From the NCBI GenBank assembly GCA_003669055.1, contig RAYB01000003.1, positions 163,859 through 227,858 on the forward strand: a stretch of DNA of 64,000 nt, written 5' to 3'. The position numbers and the translations under genes were made by a program. Position 1 is the stretch's first letter; each line of letters starts with the position of its first letter. Shown here piece by piece: positions 34,996-44,270 of this stretch. Origin of the DNA: a bacterium 1XD21-70 (GTDB lineage Bacteria; Bacillota; Clostridia; Lachnospirales; Lachnospiraceae). The notes beneath the pieces were generated by a model. It was not told the origin of the DNA. It saw only the letters and a program-made list of their open reading frames with translations, and searched no databases.

Positions 34996-37900
34996 TCACT
35001 TTTCATCTCCATACGGGACAGTTTCTTCGGCGACCATTCCGGGCGGAGTATTGTCCACCATGTCTTGATAATTCACAGCTTTGTGTTCAAAGACAGGTTC
35101 TGTCGGACTGACCAGCCCGAAATATTTTTCAAAAAACGCTTTTAGCTTATCAATCACGGTCAGCTTTTTCTTATCACGGGAACCACCGCCGCCGAAACGG
35201 GAAACAGGCGGCAGCAGGCGGTCAACATCTGTACCGGTTGTTTTGAGTACGCCATCCCGGAAAGCGTTCTCAACAAACTTTCGGGTTTCTTCCGGCTTCA
35301 ATCTTTCCTCCTGGATCAAAGCCTGCATATCGGCCTCTCTCTGCTCTCTGATAAATCGCTGCCAGTCTGCGTTGACATCGGTGCTTGTATTGATTGTTGC
35401 AATGAAGTTCTCAATCAATTCCTTTTTGAACCTGAGCTGCAAACTGGACTTGATCGCCTTATCAATCGCGACCAGGATTTCTTTATCCTTGCAATTCCCA
35501 TCGTGGTACTTTGCGACCAGCATCAGGATATAGTCGATGTTGACTTCCACCTGTTTCACGAGTTCCATTTCAAACACAACATCGTCCATGATGCTGTCCT
35601 TGTCGCCCGGTTTCGGCTTGATTTCATTATACACATCATGGTATGTGCCTGTGTAATCCTGAAAATCAATCGGGGTCAGGATTTCATTTCCGGCAAAACG
35701 GTCAAAGGCGGAGAGAATATTTCTCAGGCGGAGAATGTTGCCAAAGAGAACGATAAAATCCTTTTTGCTCTGCTCTCCGATGATAGGCTGTCCCAACGGG
35801 AATTGAGCGAGCAATTGGGCAACTCGTTCCTCGTAGCCTTTCTGCCCACGGCCTTTATCATCCACGCAGCCATAGTAATAATCCTCATAGGATTTTAGAA
35901 GAACGATGCCGACCGCTTCCTTATCTCCGAACAAGGCAATCGCGTCATTGGTCGCTTCTTCAAGATCCCGGAAACAAACGATATTGCCAAAAGTCTTTAC
36001 AGAGTTCAGGATACGGTTTGTTCTGGAAAATGCCTGTATCAGGCCATGCATTTTCAGGTTTTTATCGACCCAAAGCGTATTGAGCGTTGTTGCGTCAAAG
36101 CCCGTCAGAAACATATTGACCACAATCAACAGATCAACCTCGCGCTTTTTTACCTTGTCGGAAAGGTCTTTGTAGTAGTCCTGAAATCCCTTGCTGGATG
36201 TATCGAAGTTCGTTTTGAAAGTCCTGTTGTATTCATCAATCGCCATTTCCAGAAAATCACAGGAACTCTGGTCAAGATCCTCGGTGTCAAAACTTTCATC
36301 ATCCAGAATGCCATCTGCGGCATCCGGTTCGTTTGGTGCAAACGAGAAAATCGTGGCAATGGTCAGGTCACTATGCTGTTCTGCTATCTGTTTCTTCAAC
36401 TCCAGATAATACTTTTTGCAGACGGGAATAGAACTGACCGCGAATATGGAGTTAAAGCCGTTCACATGCTGACCTTTCAGACTGTAATAGGAGTTCCGCA
36501 TAGTCTTTTGGTTGAAGTGTTCCAGGATATACTTCACGACCTCAGAGATGCGCTCCTGGGAAGCCAACGCTTCCTCGGTGTCTATGGCGGGAACCTTCTT
36601 GTCCTTGCTGTTGTTCTTCTGCTTAACGGTATTGATGTAGTCGATGCGGAACGGCAGAACATTTCCGTCATTGATCGCGTCTACGATGGTGTAGGTGTGG
36701 AGTTTTGCTCCAAATGCCTGTTCCGTGGTTCTCAGGTTCGGATTGCCGCCGGTTCCGGCATTTGCCCCGATAATCGGTGTCCCGGTAAAGCCGAAGATAT
36801 GGTACTGGCGGAAATACTGCGAAACCTTAACCGCCTTTTCGCCCTTTTTTATTACGCCGCCCACAATACGGGTGTGCATATCTCCAAACTGGCTGCGGTG
36901 GCATTCGTCAAAAATCAAAACAATATGCTTGTCTCTGATTGGGTGATTCGGGTTCTTGGCAATAAAAATATCCAGCTTTTGAATGGTCGTGACGATAATC
37001 TGATACTGCTTCGGATTTCCCTTACTGTCCTTATCCTCCAGCTGCCTTTGCAGGACGGCGGTATTCTTGTTGCCGTTGGCGGCACCCTCTTCAAAGCGGT
37101 CGTATTCCTTAATGGTCTGGTAATCCAAATCCTTGCGGTCAACAACAAACAGCACCTTGTCGATATAGGACAGACCCGCCGCAAGCTGCGCCGTTTTGAA
37201 AGAAGTCAAAGTCTTTCCGCTTCCTGTGGTGTGCCAGATATATCCTCCGGCCTCAATCGTGCCTGCTTTCTTGTAGTTTGCGGATACCTCAATTCGGTTC
37301 AAAATACGCTCGGTCGCCACAATCTGATAGGGCCGCATGACAAGCAGCAAGTCCTCAGATGTGAACACGCAGTATTTTGTCAGGATATTCAGAATGGTAT
37401 GCTTCGCGAAAAATGTCTTTGTAAAGTCCACAAGGTCGGCAATGACCTTGTTGTTCCCGTCCGCCCAATAGGAGGTAAATTCAAAGCTGTTGGAGGTTTT
37501 CTTTCCGCGCTTTCTGCCTGCGCCCTCATTCTCCTTGATATGGCTTGCTCTGGTGGTGTTGGAATAATATTTTGTGGATGTGCCGTTGGAGATCACAAAA
37601 AGCTGCACATACTCATATAGCCCGCAGCCCGCCCAAAAGCTGTCGCGCTGATAGCGGTCGATCTGGTTGAACGCCTCCTTGATTGCGACACCGCGCCGTT
37701 TCAGTTCCACATGGACGAGGGGCAGACCGTTCACCAGAATCGTCACATCATATCGGGTATCGTGGTTCCCGGAGGTCTCTACATACTGGTTGATGACCTG
37801 CAAGTGGTTGTTATGGATGTTCTTCTTGTCAATCAGGGTAATATTCAGGGTCGTACCGTCCTCACGGGTCAGGTTCTGCACATAGTCCTCCTGAATTTTC

Positions 37901-38199
37901 TGGGTCTTTTCCACGATACCCTCATTGGCATTGGCGATTTTACTCTTGAAAAAGCTGTCCCATTCCTTATCTGTAAACCGGCAGTTGTTCAGCAGTTCCA
38001 GCTGTCGATGGAGATTGGCGATGAGCGCGTCAGCGTTATGGATGGTCACATACTCATAGCCCTGTTCGCAGAGCATTTTGATAAACGCCGCTTCCAGAGC
38101 CGCTTCACTTTGATAAGCGTCGCTTCGCTGGGTCTGCGGCGCGTATTCGGTCACGACCGTACTTTCGTTGGTGGAAAGCACGATATTGTAAATACTCAT
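34996..38199 (-). CDS. hsdR: Type I restriction endonuclease subunit R
   Basis: A 1067-residue restriction and translocation subunit. The N-terminal nuclease has the PD-(D/E)xK pattern in RYDVTILVNG...VELKRRG (Asp151, Glu165, Lys167). The superfamily 2 motor follows with Walker A TTGSGKT (324-330), DECHRS (431-436) and FTGTPI. The C-terminus is the helical domain that docks on the methylase. ATG follows AGGAGG, 20 bp after hsdS. All key residues are present, so it should be functional. Confidence 0.96.
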   Translation of the reverse strand: MSIYNIVLSTNESTVVTEYAPQTQRSDAYQSEAALEAAFIKMLCEQGYEYVTIHNADALIANLHRQLELLNNCRFTDKEWDSFFKSKIANANEGIVEKTQKIQEDYVQNLTREDGTTLNITLIDKKNIHNNHLQVINQYVETSGNHDTRYDVTILVNGLPLVHVELKRRGVAIKEAFNQIDRYQRDSFWAGCGLYEYVQLFVISNGTSTKYYSNTTRASHIKENEGAGRKRGKKTSNSFEFTSYWADGNNKVIADLVDFTKTFFAKHTILNILTKYCVFTSEDLLLVMRPYQIVATERILNRIEVSANYKKAGTIEAGGYIWHTTGSGKTLTSFKTAQLAAGLSYIDKVLFVVDRKDLDYQTIKEYDRFEEGAANGNKNTAVLQRQLEDKDSKGNPKQYQIIVTTIQKLDIFIAKNPNHPIRDKHIVLIFDECHRSQFGDMHTRIVGGVIKKGEKAVKVSQYFRQYHIFGFTGTPIIGANAGTGGNPNLRTTEQAFGAKLHTYTIVDAINDGNVLPFRIDYINTVKQKNNSKDKKVPAIDTEEALASQERISEVVKYILEHFNQKTMRNSYYSLKGQHVNGFNSIFAVSSIPVCKKYYLELKKQIAEQHSDLTIATIFSFAPNEPDAADGILDDESFDTEDLDQSSCDFLEMAIDEYNRTFKTNFDTSSKGFQDYYKDLSDKVKKREVDLLIVVNMFLTGFDATTLNTLWVDKNLKMHGLIQAFSRTNRILNSVKTFGNIVCFRDLEEATNDAIALFGDKEAVGIVLLKSYEDYYYGCVDDKGRGQKGYEERVAQLLAQFPLGQPIIGEQSKKDFIVLFGNILRLRNILSAFDRFAGNEILTPIDFQDYTGTYHDVYNEIKPKPGDKDSIMDDVVFEMELVKQVEVNIDYILMLVAKYHDGNCKDKEILVAIDKAIKSSLQLRFKKELIENFIATINTSTDVNADWQRFIREQREADMQALIQEERLKPEETRKFVENAFRDGVLKTTGTDVDRLLPPVSRFGGGGSRDKKKLTVIDKLKAFFEKYFGLVSPTEPVFEHKAVNYQDMVDNTPPGMVAEETVPYGDEK

Positions 38200-38219
38200 G
38201 GGAACCTCCTCTCCCGTGT

Positions 38220-38837
38220 TCAGTCTGCCGGGGAGAAGGCCAGCAGTTTATCACGATAATATTCATATTGTTTCTTCCTCGCTGTAAGTTCCGCTATAAG
38301 TTCCGCTATAAGTTCCGTTGTAAGTTCCGTGAAATTGTCCAGTATACGGACAATTTCCCTCTGCACTGGCAGAGGGGGAACAGGGATTTGATAATTCAGT
38401 ATAGCCTCTTTACTGCCACGCGGCATCTTTGCACCTTTAGAGTTCTGAATGTCGTAAAGGAAGAAATCTTCCGATGACAAAACATAATACAGAAACTTTG
38501 GCATCAAAGTACCTTTGTCCTCAATTTGAACAGCCAAAACATCTCCGTTTGTTCCGCCATCACAGTCAGCTAACCATATTTTTCGGAGATACGGTCTGAT
38601 GTTTCCAATAAGAATATCTCCTGCTTCAAACGCAATGACCGCACCATTTGTCGGGACAGAAGATGCTACAGTTTTCCCTTGTTTGTTCTGTAAGAGATTT
38701 TCAACCCCCACATACGACTGCTCGCTCACTTGTGATACATTAATTCTCTTTTTCGCATAATGTGCTACTTGCCCAAGCGGATAAAATTCCACCCCATCCG
38801 GGCAAAGTTCCTGTATCAATTCCTCCCGCCTGCTCAT
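38220..38837 (-). CDS. hsdS: Type I specificity subunit, half-size with one recognition domain
   Basis: A 205-residue HsdS, about half the usual 400. It has one target recognition domain (about 1-165, ending [19 protein letters not shown]) and one conserved helix ending [14 protein letters not shown]. The helix begins with four-residue repeats [16 protein letters not shown] (170-186). Half-size subunits can pair to make a symmetric site; alternatively the second half was lost by recombination. It overlaps the DUF1016 gene by 4 bp (ATGA). Confidence 0.88.
   Translation of the reverse strand: MSRREELIQELCPDGVEFYPLGQVAHYAKKRINVSQVSEQSYVGVENLLQNKQGKTVASSVPTNGAVIAFEAGDILIGNIRPYLRKIWLADCDGGTNGDVLAVQIEDKGTLMPKFLYYVLSSEDFFLYDIQNSKGAKMPRGSKEAILNYQIPVPPLPVQREIVRILDNFTELTTELIAELIAELTARKKQYEYYRDKLLAFSPAD
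38281..38328 (-). repeat. Four 12-bp tandem repeats within hsdS
   Basis: Four 12-bp units, consensus GCTATAAGTTCC on the plus strand, at 38281, 38293, 38305 and 38317. The middle two are identical. Each encodes four residues of the spacer helix, so copy-number change keeps the reading frame. EcoR124I-type HsdS has 12-bp spacer repeats whose number changes the recognised spacing. Confidence 0.9.
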
Positions 38838-40006
38838 TCTTCGTCACCGCCTTCCTCAAATGCCACTACATCCAGCAGCTTGGGAGCCTCCTCAATGATT
38901 GGCGCCAAAACCTGGTATTGCCCCGGCAGTTCGTCCGCCGTTCGGTAGGTTGCAACACCCAGCGGCTTGGTATAGTCCCGGATGGCCAGTTCCACAACGC
39001 TCTTGTTGGCCTCCCGGCACAGCAGAATGCCAATAGACGGGTTCTCACCGTTTTTCCGCTCCTGCTCGTCCAAAGCGGACAGATAAAAGTTGAGCTGTCC
39101 CAGATATGCAGGCTTGAATTTGCCCTTTTTCAGTTCGATCACGACCAATGCTTTCAAATCCCGCTGGAAGAACAACAAGTCAGCGAAGAACTCCTCGCCG
39201 TCCACCTCGATCCGATGCTGATTACCTACAAAGCAGAAGCCGGAACCGAGGCACTGGATAAAATTGCGAATATGGCTAATAATCTCATGCTCCAACACGC
39301 GTTCGTCCATGTCCTGAGGGTCAGTTAAATCCAACTCCTCTGTATTGATGAAATCCAGAAAATACTCATCTTTGAACATATGGATAGCCTGCATATACTG
39401 TTTATCATCCGGAATCGTCGCCGCAAAATTATTGGGCAAGGCTCCCTGATGGTGATACAAGTCCTGCTTTAATCTTTCCCGGAGCGTGTATTTGCTCCAA
39501 TGGCAGCGGGCGCTTGCCTGAATGTAAAATAATCTCTCTGAAACGCCCTTTACTGTATGCAAAATTTCCATGTGGTGTGTGAAACTGATACCAGTAAAAT
39601 CCTCCATCCTGAAATCGGTCGCCACTGGCGGCCGATTTTCCGAAAGGATAAGCACAGCCTCCGCCGTCAACGCCAAATCGATCGCCGCAGCGGACGTTTT
39701 TTCACGCAGTTCCAAAGGCTGGGAAAGCTGCAAATAGGGCTGCCATGCCTCATAAAACTGACGCATGGACTTGATATTTCTGCTTGAAAAGCCCCTCAGT
39801 CCCGGCAGTTCTTCCCGGAGCCTGGCGCTGATTTCGTCAATCGCACCGGTTCCCCATGTTCCTTCTCTTGAGTTGCCGGAAACATATCCGCCAATGGAGT
39901 AGTATAGCAAAAGAGATTCCCGGTTCGTATTTTGCACAGTCCGGCTCTGACTTTTCAAAATAGCCGCTTTAATCGTTTCGACTGCCGCCAGATACTTTTC
40001 ATTCAT
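38834..40006 (-). CDS. DUF1016/YhcG-family PDDEXK nuclease inside the hsd operon
   Basis: A 390-residue protein. The N-terminal DUF1016_N domain runs about 1-170 ([27 protein letters not shown]). The C-terminal PDDEXK domain has Asp276 (EFFADLLFF) and Glu291-x-Lys293 (VVIELKKG), so a nuclease centre is intact. It overlaps hsdM upstream and hsdS downstream by 4 bp each, so it is made with the restriction complex. The family's function is not settled; an accessory nuclease or Holliday-junction/anti-phage role is possible. Confidence 0.9.
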   Translation of the reverse strand: MNEKYLAAVETIKAAILKSQSRTVQNTNRESLLLYYSIGGYVSGNSREGTWGTGAIDEISARLREELPGLRGFSSRNIKSMRQFYEAWQPYLQLSQPLELREKTSAAAIDLALTAEAVLILSENRPPVATDFRMEDFTGISFTHHMEILHTVKGVSERLFYIQASARCHWSKYTLRERLKQDLYHHQGALPNNFAATIPDDKQYMQAIHMFKDEYFLDFINTEELDLTDPQDMDERVLEHEIISHIRNFIQCLGSGFCFVGNQHRIEVDGEEFFADLLFFQRDLKALVVIELKKGKFKPAYLGQLNFYLSALDEQERKNGENPSIGILLCREANKSVVELAIRDYTKPLGVATYRTADELPGQYQVLAPIIEEAPKLLDVVAFEEGGDEE

Positions 40007-41571
40007 ATCCCCACCTCGATTTCTGCGATGATCTTATCAATTTCATCCCGCAGCACCTGTTCCCGCGCCACAATCTCCCGAATCTCCGCATTGAGTTTCA
40101 CGATGTCAATGACTTCTCTGGTGTCCTCGGCCTCTACATAGGAGGAAACGGACAGATTATAGTCGTTTCCGGCAATCTCATCATAAGGAACACAGCGGGC
40201 AAAGTAATCCACATCTGCGCGGGAAACGAACTCCTCAACAATTTTCGCAATGTTCTCCTCTGTCAGCTTGTTGTTATTCGTGACCTTTACGCACTCGCCG
40301 GATGCGTCAATGAACAGAGTGCGGTTATCGGATTTGCCGCGCTTCAAGACCATGATACAGGTCGCGATGGACGTTCCAAAGAACAGGTTGCTGGGAAGCT
40401 GGATAATGCAGTCGATGAAGTTGTTGTCAATCAGGTATTGGCGGATTTTCTTCTCAGCCCCGCCGCGGTACATAATGCCGGGGAAACAGACGATTGCCGC
40501 AGTCCCGCTTGTAGCAAGCCATGCCAGAGAGTGCATGATAAAGGCAAGGTCAGCCTTGGACTTCGGAGCCAGCACCCCGGCAGGAGAAAAGCGGGGGTCA
40601 TTGATTAGAACCGGGTTATCATCTCCCTCCCACTTTATGGAATACGGAGGATTGGAAACAATCACTTCAAACGGTTCGTCATCCCAATGCTGCGGAGACA
40701 CCAGCGTATCTTCGTGGGCAATGTCAAACTTGTCAAAGTCAATATCATGCAGGAACATATTGATGCGGCAAAGGTTGTATGTAGTCAGGTTGACTTCTTG
40801 GCCGTAAAAGCCCTGACGGACATTCTCTTTGCCGAGAATTTTAGCGGCCTTCAGAAGCAGAGAGCCAGAACCGCAGGCCGGGTCATATACCTTGTTGACC
40901 TCTGTTTTTCCAGCAACCGCAATTCTGGTCAGCAGTTCCGAAACCTCCTGCGGCGTAAAAAACTCGCCGCCGCTTTTCCCGGCGTTGGATGCATACATAC
41001 TCATGAGGTACTCGTAGGCATCGCCAAAGGCATCAATGGAGTTTTTCTTGTAATTTCCTAATCTCATGGCCGCAACGCCTTCAATTAGCTTTACAAGATT
41101 CGCATTGCGTTTGGCAACAGTAGCCCCCAGTTTATTGCTGTTTACATCAATATCATCGAATAACCCAGCAAAGTTATCTTCGCTTTCGCTGCCTTTTGCA
41201 GATTCTTCAATATGATTAAAGGCCGCCTCCAAAGTCATATTCAGGTTTTCATCGCTTGCCGCCCTCTTTCTGACATTACAAAAAAGCTCAGACGGAAGAA
41301 TGAAAAAGCCTTTTGTTTTTACCAAATCCTCACGAGCCTGCTCGGCGTCCTCATCAGATAGCAGGGCATAATCAAAGCCCTCATTTCCGGCTTCAATCTC
41401 GCCCTCGTTGATATAATTGGTCAGGTTTTCGGAAATATAGCGGTAGAACATCATGCCCAACACATAGGATTTGAAATCCCAGCCGTCCACGCTGCCACGC
41501 AGTTCATCAGCAATCGCCCATATTGCCCGGTGGAGTTCGTCGCGCTCCTTCTCTTTTCGTATATCAGACAT
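40003..41571 (-). CDS. hsdM: Type I DNA methyltransferase subunit M
   Basis: A 522-residue adenine methyltransferase. An N-terminal helical domain (about 1-165) is followed by the AdoMet site [12 protein letters not shown] (229-240) and the catalytic NPPY (307-310). The downstream C-terminal helices bind HsdS. GGAGG lies 6 bp before the ATG at 41571; an ATG two codons earlier is too close to the ribosome site. Its start overlaps the end of the regulator gene by 8 bp. Confidence 0.96.
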   Translation of the reverse strand: MSDIRKEKERDELHRAIWAIADELRGSVDGWDFKSYVLGMMFYRYISENLTNYINEGEIEAGNEGFDYALLSDEDAEQAREDLVKTKGFFILPSELFCNVRKRAASDENLNMTLEAAFNHIEESAKGSESEDNFAGLFDDIDVNSNKLGATVAKRNANLVKLIEGVAAMRLGNYKKNSIDAFGDAYEYLMSMYASNAGKSGGEFFTPQEVSELLTRIAVAGKTEVNKVYDPACGSGSLLLKAAKILGKENVRQGFYGQEVNLTTYNLCRINMFLHDIDFDKFDIAHEDTLVSPQHWDDEPFEVIVSNPPYSIKWEGDDNPVLINDPRFSPAGVLAPKSKADLAFIMHSLAWLATSGTAAIVCFPGIMYRGGAEKKIRQYLIDNNFIDCIIQLPSNLFFGTSIATCIMVLKRGKSDNRTLFIDASGECVKVTNNNKLTEENIAKIVEEFVSRADVDYFARCVPYDEIAGNDYNLSVSSYVEAEDTREVIDIVKLNAEIREIVAREQVLRDEIDKIIAEIEVGI

Positions 41572-41788
41572 TTTCATCCTCCTTTTCAACTGGCATAAAG
41601 TCCAGAATATCATCCACCTTACACTTCAGGGTAAGACATATTTTTTCGATGCTATCCAGAGATACATACTGGTCGCGCTTTAACCGGGTTAAAATATTGG
41701 CGCTGAAGCCTGCCTTTTCTGTCAGTTCGGCGGGCTGAAGACCACGGTCTATCAGCAAGTGAAATAGCTTTTTATATGTTACTGCCAT
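41564..41788 (-). CDS. XRE/Cro-type regulator of the hsd operon
   Basis: A 74-residue single-domain helix-turn-helix protein ([20 protein letters not shown] then [16 protein letters not shown]), matching the small YozG-like Cro/CI regulators often placed in front of restriction genes. AAGGAGG precedes the ATG; an upstream in-frame start is weaker. It overlaps hsdM by 8 bp. It likely delays restriction until methylation is established. Confidence 0.88.
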   Translation of the reverse strand: MAVTYKKLFHLLIDRGLQPAELTEKAGFSANILTRLKRDQYVSLDSIEKICLTLKCKVDDILDFMPVEKEDENV

Positions 41789-41822
41789 ATTGCCCTCCTC
41801 CTTACCCCATAGTCGCATCTAT

Positions 41823-41851
41823 AGTGTATCATGGAAAAGTGAATTTTCCAA
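41823..41851 (-). promoter_or_regulatory. hsd operon promoter with an internal operator
   Basis: On the minus strand TTGGAA (41851-41846), a 17-bp spacer and TACACT (41828-41823) form a promoter. Inside it lies a 7-5-7 inverted repeat TGGAAAA...TTTTCCA (41832-41850) that would suit the XRE regulator encoded just downstream. Confidence 0.65.
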
Positions 41852-41902
41852 CCTTTCGTTAGTATCTGGGGGTGAGGAACTATGCTTCAATTCACCTATG
41901 TA

Positions 41903-41938
41903 GAGCCTTAAAAGCCCCGTAGCAGGCTTTTAAGGCTC
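41903..41938 (-). terminator. Strong stem-loop after the frameshifted small gene
   Basis: GAGCCTTAAAAGCC (41903-41916) pairs perfectly with 41925-41938 around an 8-nt loop, 11 bp after the gene's stop. There is no T-run beyond the stem, but it separates this gene from the hsd promoter. Confidence 0.65.
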
Positions 41939-41949
41939 GGCGTGTCTCT

Positions 41950-42356
41950 TTACTTCTGCCGGATTACCGGATCCACCGTCACCTTCTCCGCCATCAGCAG
42001 GCGGCGAACGGTGTTCATGGCATTCTCGTTGCCGAAGGCGGAGAAGATCAGGTGCTTGGCGCAGGGCTTCCAGGGGCGGGAGGTCTCCATGTCGCCGCTC
42101 ACGCACTGGTAGTCCAGCATCAGGCGGGTCATGGCCTGCTCCTTGCGGTACTTCACCGTGTAGAACAGCGTCTGGTACTCGGTGTCGCTCATGGGAAAGC
42201 GGTACAACCGGCCGGCCAGTTCCGTCAGAACCTTCACCGCCTCCGGCTTGACCGCCGCCCCGCAATCATGAGATTGGCAACCGTGGCGTCCTGATCGGCC
42301 TGCCCAAAGGTGCAGAGGGTGTTGCGCTGCTCCTGGGTGAGTTCGTTCAGCTTCAT
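41950..42356 (-). pseudogene. Mobile-element small protein, frameshifted
   Basis: A gene of about 135 codons begins at ATG 42356 (AGGAGG upstream; MKLNELTQEQRNTLCTFGQA) and continues in another frame as KVLTELAGRLYRFPMSDTEY to the stop at 41950. The two frames join across a run of four C (42258-42261): one more base there would restore a single reading frame. I recognise it only as mobile-element type; function unknown. A sequencing error in the homopolymer is possible. Confidence 0.6.
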
Positions 42357-42487
42357 AGTCTTGTCCTCCTGTTTGGATGAATTATAGGAACCGTTCAGGC
42401 TCCTATGTACGGCAAAACGCCACCTTGCATGATGCAGGGCAGCGTCTTGTCAGATTATGCGGTTGTCAATGCGGGGAAACTGGATAG

Positions 42488-43003
42488 TCAGGCATAAATC
42501 ATTTCGGCCTTGACGATTTCCTCGGCGCGGTTGGCGATGCTGTTCATGGCTCGTACCCACTCCATCTGCGACTGCCGCTTCATGCCCTCGGCCTCCATCA
42601 TCTGCCGGACGATGCGCCGGTAGTGGTTCTGCGCCTGCTCGTTCAGGTCGGCGAGGTAGGAGAAGATGCGCCCGGTCAGAATGAGGTGATTGAGCAAGAG
42701 GGGGTTGGTGTCCTCCAGATATGTCCGGTGCATACGCCCCCACTTCTCGATGGGGCGTTCCTCCTCCGGCAGCTTCACGGCAGGGATGTAATAATCGCCC
42801 ACAAGCACATAGTCGATGCCGTTCTCATGGATGCTCTGTTCCAGTGCCGCCTGTTCGCTGTCGTACTGGTTCATAAGCCGGGCGTATGCCTCCAGGTACT
42901 GTTTTTGATTGGTTATGGAGTTACTCTCGGTTTGGGATTCATCTTCGCGTGACAGGCGTTCGTATAGAGCGGTGATTTTCTCTGCGGGGCTTGTTCTTGC
43001 CAT
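42488..43003 (-). pseudogene. Serine recombinase N-terminus fused to TnpV
   Basis: A 171-residue open frame with two unrelated parts. Residues 1-42 match the start of large serine recombinases (KITALYERLSREDE then ESNSITNQKQYLEAYA, catalytic Ser18). From about residue 52 it reads as TnpV (YVLVGDYYIP, EKWGRMHRTYLED, YLADLNEQAQ, QMEWVRAMNSIANRAEEIV). The recombinase's remaining roughly 450 residues are absent. This is a deletion scar that kept the frame open; the TnpV part might still be made. Confidence 0.8.
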
Positions 43004-43004
43004 T

Positions 43005-43247
43005 TCAAACTTTCCTTTCTCTTTTGATTATGTAGTTTCGGGTGTTTCCTTTGTCTGTCCTTCTATATCTTAACCCTTTGGCGTCTTCCACAATCACGTC
43101 ATCCACAAAGGTGCTGTAGGTATCCACATATTCCCGCAGGATATCCCCTAAGACCGGCACCAGCACCAGAACCACAAACCGTACCCCGCCCCGGCCTTCT
43201 GCCCTCTTTCCTTCCCTCATTTCTCTTTCCGCCCTGTTTCTGCCCAT
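43005..43247 (-). CDS. Small hypothetical protein at the element border
   Basis: An 80-residue open frame behind a purine-rich GGGAGGGAGAGAGG site. It has a basic start, a short hydrophobic stretch (FVVLVLVPVLGDIL) and an acidic-then-basic tail. I do not recognise it; it ends 2 bp before the recombinase-TnpV start. It may be a gene fragment left at the border. Low confidence that it is expressed. Confidence 0.3.
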   Translation of the reverse strand: MGRNRAEREMREGKRAEGRGGVRFVVLVLVPVLGDILREYVDTYSTFVDDVIVEDAKGLRYRRTDKGNTRNYIIKRERKV

Positions 43248-43284
43248 CCTCTCTCCCTCCCTACTGCCCTTCCCTTGGACACAC

Positions 43285-43313
43285 TTGACTTAAGATTACC
43301 TTAATATTATAAT
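43285..43313 (+). promoter_or_regulatory. Promoter with 11-bp direct repeats before the broken response regulator
   Basis: TTGACT (43285-43290), a 17-bp spacer and perfect TATAAT (43308-43313). The spacer contains CTTAAGATTAC immediately repeated as CTTAATATTAT (43289-43310, period 11), the spacing of OmpR-type regulator half-sites, so the intact gene was probably autoregulated. Confidence 0.65.
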
Positions 43314-43407
43314 ATTTTCAACACCGCAGTACCCTTTTCCCCAAACCTTATGCCACCTGTGAACCATCTTCTCCAGCAAGGAATTAAGATCCGAAAGGAA
43401 CCCTACT

Positions 43408-43677
43408 ATGGCCGACAAAATATTGATTGTAGACGACGACCCGGCAATCCGCAAGCTATTAGAAAAGGTCATGCACAGCAACGAAATGGAGACCACCGCC
43501 GCTGACAGCGGGGCTTCTGCGCTGCGCCTGCTCTCCGAGAACTCTTACGACCTGATCCTCATGGACATCACGCTCGGCGACATGGAAGGTTTTGAAGTCA
43601 TCAAACAGATGCGCGGCCAGGGCATCAAGACCCCGGTCATAACCGTCCGCGGGCTGGGATACCGCTTTACGCCCTAA
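43408..43677 (+). pseudogene. OmpR-type response regulator with internal deletion
   Basis: An 89-residue frame. Residues 1-77 are a receiver domain with acidic pocket VDDD and phospho-acceptor Asp53 (LILMDITLGDMEG). It then jumps from TPV to ITVRGLGYRFTP, the last dozen residues of an OmpR/PhoB winged helix. The rest of the receiver (including the conserved lysine) and nearly all of the DNA-binding domain, roughly 140 residues, are missing without loss of frame. No partner kinase gene follows. It cannot act as a normal regulator. Confidence 0.85.
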
Positions 43678-43773
43678 TCCCCGTGCCCGCCGAATACAAA
43701 CACATGCCGCCCGGCACCGGCGAACCGGTATCTGAATAGCTACCCTACCAAAATCATCATGGAGGAACCAATC

Positions 43774-44145
43774 ATGTTTTTTATCATGGGAATCAGCCAG
43801 GGAAAAAAGAAATTAGGCTTTGACCAGACAGTCGTCTGCCCACATTGCGGAAAATACGGCCATCTGGAAGTATATATGCTCTACTCCTGCCTCAGCCTTT
43901 TTTTCATCCCCATCCTCAAGTGGGGGCGCAGCTATATCGTACACACCACCTGCTGTGGCCAAACTGTCCCCATAGATCCTGAACTAGGCCGTAAAATCGA
44001 AAAAGGCCAGTTCTCCTCCCTCCCCGAGGATATCATCCCCGCCGCCTGCCAGCCCTTCCCCGCCGGCAAACGCTGCAGCCACTGCGGCTTTGAGACCGGC
44101 GAAGACTTCCGGTTCTGCCCCAAATGCGGAAAAGAGTTTTTATAA
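43774..44145 (+). CDS. Zinc-ribbon protein
   Basis: A 123-residue protein. The first part has CPHCG and TTCCG cysteines around a hydrophobic stretch (YMLYSCLSLFFIPIL). The C-terminus has CSHCGF...FCPKCG, a classic zinc ribbon. ATG 43774 follows GGAGG. It resembles small zinc-ribbon proteins of unknown function widespread in Clostridia. It stands alone between the broken regulator and trpS. Confidence 0.8.
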   Translation: MFFIMGISQGKKKLGFDQTVVCPHCGKYGHLEVYMLYSCLSLFFIPILKWGRSYIVHTTCCGQTVPIDPELGRKIEKGQFSSLPEDIIPAACQPFPAGKRCSHCGFETGEDFRFCPKCGKEFL

Positions 44146-44211
44146 AGCTGCCAGCCCCACCCCAGCAGGCGGCGGGACGCCAAGGGGGTGTCAAGGAAGC
44201 ATAGGGATTAG

Positions 44212-44240
44212 TTGACAATTCATACCCCCGGTGCTAAACT
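44212..44240 (+). promoter_or_regulatory. Promoter of trpS
   Basis: TTGACA (44212-44217), 17 bp, TAAACT (44235-44240). The leader is only about 25 nt, so no T-box riboswitch is present. Confidence 0.8.
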
Positions 44241-44270
44241 TATCTCATCGAAAAAGGAGACCATACAACT

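Larger units (their letters stand above)
34432..43003. mobile_element. Decayed mobilizable element carrying a type I restriction system
   Basis: One end has an oriT-like site and DUF3847; the other has a frameshifted small gene and a recombinase-TnpV fusion. All genes are on the minus strand. A working relaxase and recombinase are absent. The cargo is a complete-looking hsd operon. Boundaries are approximate; no attachment site repeats were identified. Confidence 0.65.

Noticed and set aside
36046..37620. 524-codon open frame on the plus strand
   Set aside because: It lies wholly antisense to hsdR, whose motifs are complete; no ribosome site or domain supports it.
44146..44270. Possible T-box riboswitch before trpS
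   Set aside because: The promoter leaves a leader of only about 25 nt and no T-box motif is seen.
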